Part shown: piece after piece, positions 1 through 6,781 of the stretch
Layout: every line of letters starts with the position of its first letter
Position numbering within the stretch: position 1 is the first letter of the stretch
NCBI RefSeq assembly: GCF_037975245.1
Contig: NC_092580.1
Span: 19,270,501 to 19,334,500 of the forward strand
Direction: 5' to 3'
Length of the DNA: 64,000 nt
From: Apostichopus japonicus
Taxonomy: Eukaryota; Echinodermata; Holothuroidea; Aspidochirotida; Stichopodidae
The notes under the pieces: model-generated
What the model saw: the letters and a program-made list of their open reading frames with translations, nothing else
What the model was told of the DNA's origin: nothing
The model's database searches: none
Program-made: the position numbers and the translations under genes

Positions 1-104
1 TCTGAAAAGTGCTTTTTGTTTTACTCTCATTCTCCCATTTCAGCGTCCCCTAAACCCAGCGCCCGGGGCACATGCCCTCACTTGACCCCCTAGCTACGCC
101 ACTG
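1..104. mobile_element. right end of a hAT-like non-autonomous element (truncated by window edge)
   Basis: The stretch ends in CCTAGCTACGCCACTG (89-104), the reverse complement of CAGTGGCGTAGCTAGG. That is the same kind of terminus as the bounded elements at 2782-3135 and 14386-14750. The eight bases after it (105-112, GCCTTACT) would be its right target duplication. The left end lies outside the window, so length and class are inferred from the terminus only. Confidence 0.5.
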
Positions 105-118
105 GCCTTACTCTAGAG

Positions 119-615
119 CAGGAGTTCCCTAACTGGGGTGCATGAAACCCCATGGGGTTCGTGAGACGTTCCTGAAAGTCAAAACTAGGTACTTTTTGTT
201 GAACTAAAATCGGAAATATCATATCATTTAGTAATGTACAAAAGTCATACCGTACCTATATCGACAAAATCTTTTCGCGTTCCATACGCATATGTTGCCA
301 TAGTAGTACCGTATACCGTGCATGTGATAAATAACTGAATTATGAAACAGACACAGGTCGCATGACTTTGGTGAAGTTGGTGTACGCATGGCAGTACGTC
401 GTGAAGATTAAGAGCATTTGATCTTGAAGTTTCGAAATAAATATTTGTTCAGATCTTTTTTATTTCATTATGTACTTGATCTTTTACAAGCACCGTTTTG
501 CGTATTATAGTTATAATAACTCAGATCGTGTCTCGAAAAGTTGGGGTTCGTGGACAACTCTGACATCCACAGGGGGTTCGTGGGGGGGGGGGGGGATAAA
601 GTTAGGGAAACCCTG
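119..615. mobile_element. non-autonomous hAT-type DNA transposon, 497 bp
   Basis: The element is flanked by identical 8-bp direct repeats CTCTAGAG at 111-118 and 616-623. Its ends are imperfect terminal inverted repeats, CAGGAGTTCCCTAACT on the left and the complement of CAGGGTTTCCCTAACT on the right, matching at 14 of 16 positions. Eight-base target duplications with CAG-starting ends are typical of hAT elements. It has no transposase reading frame. A 14-base G run (582-595) lies near the right end. A second copy of the surrounding sequence at about 971-1062 lacks the insertion and shows a single CTCTAGAG, which acts as an internal empty site. Confidence 0.85.
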
Positions 616-618
616 CTC

Positions 619-715
619 TAGAGATCAAACATGATTCTAACCAACTCGAAGTCATCTGTGATTCCTAAAGCCGGATCTCGAAAGAGATACTTTGAACAGA
701 CTTTTGTTAATGAAA
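619..715 (+). repeat. copy 1 of a dispersed repeat (GATCAAACATGATT family)
   Basis: This segment and 976-1062 share the same order of blocks: GATCAAACATGATT, an AACC...TCGAAGT block, the palindrome ATCTCGAAAGAGAT, and a TACTTTGAACAGA..TTTTGTTAAT end. Copy 1 carries about 20 extra bases (about 651-671) between the blocks. The shared sequence begins upstream at GCCTTACTCTAGAG, where copy 1 is split by the hAT element. Confidence 0.7.
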
Positions 716-719
716 TGGA

Positions 720-868
720 GGTAAACGACAAAGGCAAATGAATATATCTAATTGAAATCCTAATGAGTTGCAAAATCCAGAACAGTGAAAACTTCCAGCC
801 ACCACCGGGATTCAAACCCGAGCCTCCCGCTTTATATGCGGACAGGCTAACCACTACGTTATTGAAGT
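720..868 (-). repeat. tRNA-derived SINE fragment
   Basis: Read on the minus strand, the segment has a box-A-like stretch (TAGTGGTTAGCCTG, complement of 843-856) and a box-B-like stretch (GGTTTGAATCC, complement of 808-818) at tRNA spacing. A T-arm-like hairpin (CGGG/CCCG around a 7-base loop) and an anticodon-arm-like hairpin (CCGC/GCGG) also form. The ends do not pair as an acceptor stem, so this is a tRNA-derived retroposon head and not a functional tRNA. The non-tRNA body probably continues towards 720 on the minus strand; its end is not visible. Confidence 0.6.
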
Positions 869-970
869 AAATTGTATGTCCAGATGTTCGAAACCGGTAA
901 GAAAGGTCGTAATTCCACTGCAAGCGTTTGCCACCTGTATCGAACAATACTAGTTCTGTTTTGGTGACAT

Positions 971-1062
971 ATTGCCTTACTCTAGAGATCAAACATGATT
1001 TTAACCAAATCGAAGTGGCAGGATCTCGAAAGAGATACTTTGAACAGATTTTTGTTAATAAA
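971..1062 (+). repeat. copy 2 of the dispersed repeat, uninterrupted (empty site)
   Basis: It matches the sequence split by the hAT element at 105-715, with GCCTTACTCTAGAGATC continuous and CTCTAGAG present once. It therefore shows the pre-insertion state of copy 1. Confidence 0.75.
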
Positions 1063-1328
1063 AATCCAAAGGGCACCCCCTCCCCTTTGGAAAATTTTCT
1101 ATTGCTGAATGCCCTCAGAAGCAATTTGGTGCGACAAAAGTGTACAATGGTGATGTTAATTTACTTCTAAAAAAAAGTTTTCCCAGGTGAAATTTTCTAA
1201 AATATTTATAAAACAAAGTTGGGATCATCTTTCTCAAGAAATTTTATTTCTCATAGGTTATAAATTTCTTACAACCAGCCTGTAACTGCAAAATTGTGTT
1301 AAACTGTAAATCCTCATGCTCATACATT

Positions 1329-1510
1329 CATGGGCGGCGATCCGTACTTCCGAGTTGGGGGGGGGGGGGGGAATATGACCTTGTTGACTATCTAAGCGTA
1401 GCGCCACTATGAGTTGGCGCGAAGCGTACAAGAAAATTTGGGGATTTACAAACCCTCTAGATGGCCGGAAACGGCACTTCCCAAGGTTTCCAAGCGGCGT
1501 ATACCCAACT
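1329..1510 (+). repeat. copy of the GGAGCGCCACC...GCGTACAAG repeat family
   Basis: The core ACTATCTAAGCGTAGCGCCA, then GTTGGCGCGAAGCGTACAAG, AAAATTT and a GGCCGGAAACGGCACTTCCC block, recurs in four other places in the first 5.4 kb. A 15-base G run (1357-1371) precedes the core. The probable left end is the CATGGGCGGCGATCC stretch at 1329. The right end is not defined. Confidence 0.6.
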
Positions 1511-2095
1511 TTAAAATAGGGATATCATGTCCGAAATATCTCATAATCAGTATCCAAAATACTTTTTTTTTTAATTTCGGGTGTTATTTTGGGAAAATTG
1601 CCCCTGTCAATCTTGTTTCAGGCGCTACGTTGGAATGTTCGAGAGCTCTTTTATATTATTCGATGAAGAAAATGGCCTCATGCAGGCTATTATAGGCCTA
1701 TACACATGCAATACACAATTACACATAGTTACATTCCTAGGTACCGATTGCCAGGGCATCCAGGTGAAACGTGTATTAAGCATTACCCTGGTAACATGAG
1801 ATTCTCAGCTGTTCGAGGGAACATGTACGTGTGTAGGCCTACTATAGGGCCTATATGAATACTATGAGGGTGCATATGTACTATATCAATACCGTGATAA
1901 AGATAAAGACGGTTTATTTGAAAAGATCGCACTGCGTTTATGGTAGGTAGGCGAGAAATGAAGCTAAAAAAGAGCCGTAGATTCACGATGATACATAAAT
2001 GTAGGCATGAAAATATTCTTATCCGTGGCATTTGGTGGGGGGGGGGGGATATGGTGTATTACTTCCCCTCCACCCATTTTCATGGGGGATATATC

Positions 2096-2290
2096 CAGGC
2101 GCGTATCCAGGATTTTCAAACCCGGGGGGCGCGAATTACTATCTAAGCGGAGCGCCACCATCGGTTGGCGCGCAGCGTACAAGAAAATTTCTTGTTTTGA
2201 AACCCCCCAGATCACCGGAAACGGCACTTCTCGGGCTTGAAATGACCAACCAGATGTACACTTTTTGCCTGAGAACCAAGTATTTCCTAA
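2096..2290 (+). repeat. copy of the GGAGCGCCACC...GCGTACAAG repeat family
   Basis: It begins CAGGCGCGTATCCAGG, followed by a G/C run, ACTATCTAAGCGGAGCGCCA, TTGGCGCGCAGCGTACAAG and ATCACCGGAAACGGCACTTC in the same order as its relatives. I found no matching right terminus or target duplication, so the copy is probably truncated or its right end is diverged. Confidence 0.6.
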
Positions 2291-2781
2291 TAGTTTTTTT
2301 TCCATCCATAACCTTTTTGAAGATTGTCAACCCGGCACACATCATGTTCGACCTGATCGCATCTCCTGTGGGTCTTTGCTTTTGTAGGTGATTGTACGTC
2401 CCGGCCCACAATACCCGTCAGCCCCACTTTTCAAGGTTTTAAGCCCCATATTTGTTCAGAATTTGAAAATTCACATTTCTCGTGAATAAACTCCTTCAAA
2501 ACATACCCATAATGTTGTACAAAATTTCATCTATGGACAACCAATATAGAAAAAACTTCCTTCAACCCCTAACAGACCGGTCAAAATTGCACGAGTAGAG
2601 GGAAGTGTGATGTAGAATGTTGGTCAGAAATTTTCGAAAATTCAGACACAGTTAATTTATTGGTGTACAAATATTAAAACCTGTTATAACGGCTAATATA
2701 AAACTTGGTTGAAGGAAATGAAAAAGTAGCAGATATTTCCGAAACCGAACACTACACACATAGGCGTAGGAGGCGCGGCGG

Positions 2782-3135
2782 CAGTGGCGGAGCTAGGGGT
2801 ATTGGTCAGGAGTGGCGAGAATGGTCTGAAGGGGCGCTTTCGACACTATCTAAGCGGAGCGCCACCAAAAATTTTTGAGTAAAGATACTTCCTAGATCGC
2901 CGGAAATGACCCTTTCCGGGCCTGGCTAATTTGCAGATAAACGAAGATTAAGGTGTCATCGCCAAATTACACCAACAAAATGTGAGAAATGTCAATAAGT
3001 AGATGAGAGCGCAATAAAAAAGTCAATAATCTAGAATAAGTAAAAAGTGGTAAAGAGCTGAAAAAGGCGCCAGCAGTCCATTTGAGTCCGTCAGGGGGGC
3101 ATCCGCCCCCTGACCATATGGACGCTCCGCCACTG
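2782..3135 (+). mobile_element. non-autonomous hAT-type element, 354 bp
   Basis: The ends are CAGTGGCGGAGC on the left and GCTCCGCCACTG on the right, a perfect 12-base inverted repeat. The flanks are the 8-base direct repeat CGCGGCGG at 2774-2781 and 3136-3143. The interior carries the ACTATCTAAGCGGAGCGCCA core and CGCCGGAAATGACCC block seen in the other copies. This bounded copy therefore identifies the family as hAT-like. No coding capacity. Confidence 0.8.
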
Positions 3136-3355
3136 CGCGGCGGGGGTGCAGGCCCTAATTCGCCATTACTAATGTAAAAGAGAGTTTTGACATAATTGGA
3201 CCTCCATGCTTTTTATACATCTACATGAGACATGTCGTTGTTTACATTAGCATCCCGCGGTATACTGCGCAATTTGAACGGACCGTACGGTACATGATGG
3301 CATGCGATGTAAAAACCGATGCTTGCTTATATGACATTGACATGAACACGTTGAA

Positions 3356-3372
3356 CGCGCGCTTCGCGCGCG
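3356..3372. repeat. GC-rich perfect palindrome
   Basis: CGCGCGCTTCGCGCGCG pairs as a hairpin with a three-base loop inside otherwise AT-rich DNA. Function unknown; it may be part of an old transposon. Confidence 0.45.
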
Positions 3373-3490
3373 AAAATTTTTGGTTATTTTTTCAGGCAAG
3401 TCGGACAGTTTTGAGGCTTTTCATCCTGGAACGCCATTTTCATGCTCACTGATATGATGTTATATCTGCTGTTTGCGTTACAAATTCGAA

Positions 3491-3740
3491 CAGGCGCGTA
3501 GCGAGGAATTTGTCAAGGGAGGGGCGAAGCCTGTAGGCAAATTATCTCAGCGTAGCGCCACCATAGGTTGGCGCGAAGCGTACAAGCAAATTTTGGCCGA
3601 AAATGTCTCCCAGATCGCTGGAAATGACACTTCCCAGGCCTTGTAAGTTGCCTCTAAGCACTTTCTATTTTGAAATTACTTAGCGATATCATTTAAAAAA
3701 ATGCTGAATGGGGGGGGGGCGGGCGGTCGCCCCCATCCCA
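3491..3740 (+). repeat. copy of the GGAGCGCCACC...GCGTACAAG repeat family
   Basis: It begins CAGGCGCGTAGCGAGG and continues with TCAGCGTAGCGCCACCATAG, GTTGGCGCGAAGCGTACAAG and ATCGCTGGAAATGACACTTC. A poly-G run with GCGGTCGCCCCC lies near the right side. No terminal match or target duplication was found on the right, so that boundary is approximate. Confidence 0.55.
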
Positions 3741-4022
3741 AAATGCGTCATGTACCCCGACGACACGGTCGAGTTCGAGACCAGCCACAGTTGGTTTCAT
3801 AGCACAATTCTACACACGCGTTATGATAGACCATATGTAGTATATATATAGATCATTAGTGAGAGAGGAAAATGGAAACGTCAAAAAATGGAGTTGTCGG
3901 TGTAAGGGGTAGCATGAGTCACACTTTTACGAAATCATTGATCCGTCACTTGCTACCCTTCAGCGCTGTAATGATGTCACTGTTCTTCTTTCTCTTCCCG
4001 GTGTCTTCGCGTTTTGCTTTTA

Positions 4023-4145
4023 CTCCCTCTTTTTCTCCTTTTTCTCTCTTTCTTCTTTTTCTTTTCCCTCCCTCCCTCTCCTCCTCCTCTTTTTTCCCCT
4101 CTTTTTTCCTTTTTTTCTTCTCTTTTTTTCTCTTTTCTTTTTCTT
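4023..4145. repeat. 123-bp uninterrupted polypyrimidine tract
   Basis: Every base from 4023 to 4145 on the + strand is C or T. It is followed directly by poly-G/poly-C runs and a CTGGATACGCACCTG terminus (about 4180-4194) that resembles a transposon end on the minus strand. Long mirror-like homopurine/homopyrimidine tracts can adopt triplex structures. No function is shown here. Confidence 0.9.
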
Positions 4146-4841
4146 ACCCGGGGGGCGCGCGCCCCCAACGCCCCCCCCCCCTGGATACGCACCTGATATC
4201 CCCCCCCAGGATCGCCGCCCATACATACATTTACATAGCTCCCAACTCTTGAGAAGGCAAATGCTGGTCCATGCCACGAATCGGGGGGTGTCCCCTCCCC
4301 TTTTGGTTTTTTTTGGAATCCTTGTGATGCCTACATGTAAAATGGTGGCACTTAGAAAGGCTTTTGTCACCCAAAATTTTCTGAGAAATATGCATTTTTT
4401 TGTGTGTAACATCAATAAATTGAATAGTAGGTGATAATTCATTCTTTCCCGTGGCATGAAAATGTTCGCTGCTCGCCCCAATGAAAAGAAATATAGGCTA
4501 ATTTGAGGTTCAAATGATGCTGTAAAGGAGGTTTTATACTCTATTGTGCTAAATGCTAAAGAAATGATGGTTGCTAAGTCAAAAATCGATGCAATTTTTT
4601 TTTATGTATACTTGACAATTACAATGCGGTTTTTTCGGACGCTTGTGCGGGTCAGCGGGTTTGGGTGTTAGAATGCGGGTCTGATTCCCGCGAATTGCGG
4701 GTCAGTTGGGAGCTCTGCATTTAGTTTTAAACCAGAAAACGAAAAGGTTTAGACTAGTCTACCATTGCTATTCCTCTCGATTTTGTAAATTTCCAATCAT
4801 ATGATTTAGCGGATGTTTGGAAACACTTTTTGACTCACCTT

Positions 4842-4886
4842 GGGGGGGGGGGCATGGCCCCCCTTGGCCCCCTTGGATCCGCCAGT
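4842..4886 (-). repeat. possible hAT-like terminus with G/C runs
   Basis: A poly-G run is followed by repeated GGCCCCCTTG-type sequence and GGATCCGCCAGTG. The complement, CACTGGCGGATCC, resembles the CAGTGGCG ends of the bounded elements nearby. The other end was not located. Confidence 0.35.
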
Positions 4887-5066
4887 GCCTTTATATCGTA
4901 TAATATTCTCAGGTGGATAAATATCCCCAGTTTGAAATGGCCCATCCATGTGCGTTATTTCTTACAAAGAAAGGTTCTGTTATACTGGGACCCCCATAAA
5001 ATTCCCAAATTACAATTTGTGGGACATTTCAAAACTTTCATTTCTATTCATTCTGTACCATCACGA

Positions 5067-5328
5067 CAAGGGCGGCGGAACCGGGGGGCACAGGGGGCAC
5101 GTGCCCCCCCCACTTTTCCTCAGGTTAAAAATGTGCCCTTTTTCTACATAAAAATTGAGGTGTCTCAAGTAAGCATCCAGGGAACCAGAATGAACACTCG
5201 GGAAGGGCCGTTTCCGGCCATCTGAGGGGTTTGTAAAACCAAAAATTTTCTTGTACGCTCCGCGCCAACCGATGGTGGCGCTCCGCTCAGATAGTCATAC
5301 AACTTTGCAAATCCTGGCTACGCCCATG
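5067..5328 (-). repeat. minus-strand copy of the GGAGCGCCACC...GCGTACAAG repeat family
   Basis: Read on the minus strand it runs GGGCGTAGCCAGGATTTGC, TATCTGAGCGGAGCGCCACC, GGTTGGCGCGGAGCGTACAAG-like core, GGCCGGAAACGGCCCTTCC, a GTGCCCCC-rich block and CCGGTTCCGCCGCCCTTG. The outer ends resemble the CAGTGGCGTAGG.../...CCTACGCCCTTG ends of the intron 1 element at 14386-14750. The 8-base flanks do not match, so the target duplication is lost or the ends are slightly misplaced. Confidence 0.6.
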
Positions 5329-6777
5329 ACTTTTAATGAATTTCTGTGGGTCAAACTCAAGCTATTTCGAATGGAAAAAATTTGTTAAGATATTAACAAG
5401 AAATAAACTCTAACTCGGAGGATTCCTACATTAGCAACTAGCATGATTTCACCTCATTTTGTCTCAAAAGAAAACTTGTTCCTTGTTTCCCAATTTGCAC
5501 ATTGGATATTGCAATGCTAATATGCATATTTTCCTTGGGGGGGGGGGGGGTGGGGGCGTTGATGGAGTGATGTGTATACGCAAATAAGATAAGACAATAA
5601 GAGTTATAAAGGAAACTAAATATAAGGCTGCATCAGTCCAATCGAATTTCTGCAAAGTGCCTTTTGATGTCGGTGCCCCCCCCCCCCCCCAGATTAAAAG
5701 TGCTTCCGCAGTCCTTGCATGAGGATGACTTGAGAAATTACCACCAAATTATGCTTTGCAGAAGCTGTTTGGGTAGTAAAAGTCAAATCCCAGTACAGCT
5801 TAAAGTTTAAAAATATTAAAGAAAGTATCTGGCCAATTAAAATTATATAATATAATGATATCCCAAACCTTCGCTTTCTACGTCAATAGTTCGTTTGGTA
5901 AAGTTATATGTTTATTTACATGACATTGTCTAGATTGTACAATTTTCAATCTAAGTTTGAATATAACCTGAAGGAAATGAAAATATAGACCGAAATTGTT
6001 GGAATGCACAAAACCTGCTTAAAAGTGTCTTGCGATCCTATTCTAAACTAATTGTTACTTCAAACAAAAGAGATGTGGCATGCCAATTTCAAATCACACG
6101 GTTTTACTCAAGGAGCAGAATATGCTCTATGGTTCTACTGTACTGGTTTCTGACATAGCACCACCAACTTAACCGCAACTTCGTTTAAACTTTTATCAGA
6201 GGGAGTAAGAAAGAATAGCCTCGTAATTCACGGGCACCATGACGCGTATTTCGCTCAACTAGTTTTCTGTGTAATATAACTGTGTGATGTTTGTACGAGC
6301 CATACAACACTTACTGTACCAGTCAGTGTATCGTTGACCACCGTATGAAATTTTCTTCCACTATGTGAGGATTTGCTCTGTACGGTTTGGAATTTGGATT
6401 TAATGGAACTTCTAGTATACCAAGCGAATTTTGATATCTGATAAAGTGTAACTTTTGTGACAATTTCTTTTGTAAGAATTGGGTGGCACTGTTTTTTTTA
6501 AAAGATATAGGGAAGAAAAACTTGTTGATTTTTTTTCCATGAGGAGAGTTCGTTACAATGGAAAATCGGACTTCAACGTCTGTGACTGTGTGAGACAGGC
6601 CGAGCACGATGGATGGTAGCGAAACGGAAGAAAATTGGGTGTAACGTATAGTTCCAGCAAAGTTATCTGCATTTATTTTTCCTGTTTGTCGCGAAAGTAA
6701 AAAAACATGTAAATTAACGGTTATGGCAGAGAAAGTAATCTCTTTACTTTAATAACACATCGGTGTGAAATGTCGAC
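5329..6777 (+). other. AT-rich upstream and probable 5'-UTR sequence
   Basis: Apart from two poly-G/poly-C runs (about 5537-5550 and 5677-5690), nothing is recognised until the CELSR start codon. No clear TATA box or CpG-rich promoter is visible. The transcription start may lie here or in a separate upstream 5'-UTR exon. A TGA at 6766-6768 closes the reading frame just before the start codon. Confidence 0.5.
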
Positions 6778-6781
6778 ATGA
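6770..6781 (+). promoter_or_regulatory. three-codon upstream ORF overlapping the CELSR start codon
   Basis: An ATG at 6770 is followed by TCG, ACA and a TGA at 6779-6781. This gives a Met-Ser-Thr peptide whose stop overlaps the main ATG (6778-6780) as ATGA. The upstream ATG has a purine at -3, so some ribosomes could start there. The overlap would allow termination-reinitiation or leaky scanning. Whether the mRNA includes this segment as 5' UTR is assumed, not shown. Confidence 0.5.

Noticed and set aside
797-868. Possible functional tRNA gene on the minus strand
   Set aside because: A and B boxes and two arms are present, but the ends do not form an acceptor stem and the surroundings are repetitive. 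A SINE fits better.
618-1124. 168-codon open frame on the minus strand
   Set aside because: It runs through two copies of a dispersed repeat and a SINE fragment and repeats the same peptide twice. No recognised domain.
4020-4481. 153-codon minus-strand frame rich in Lys/Arg/Glu
   Set aside because: It is the translation of the polypurine strand of the 4023-4145 tract and a G/C block. Low complexity, no gene signal.
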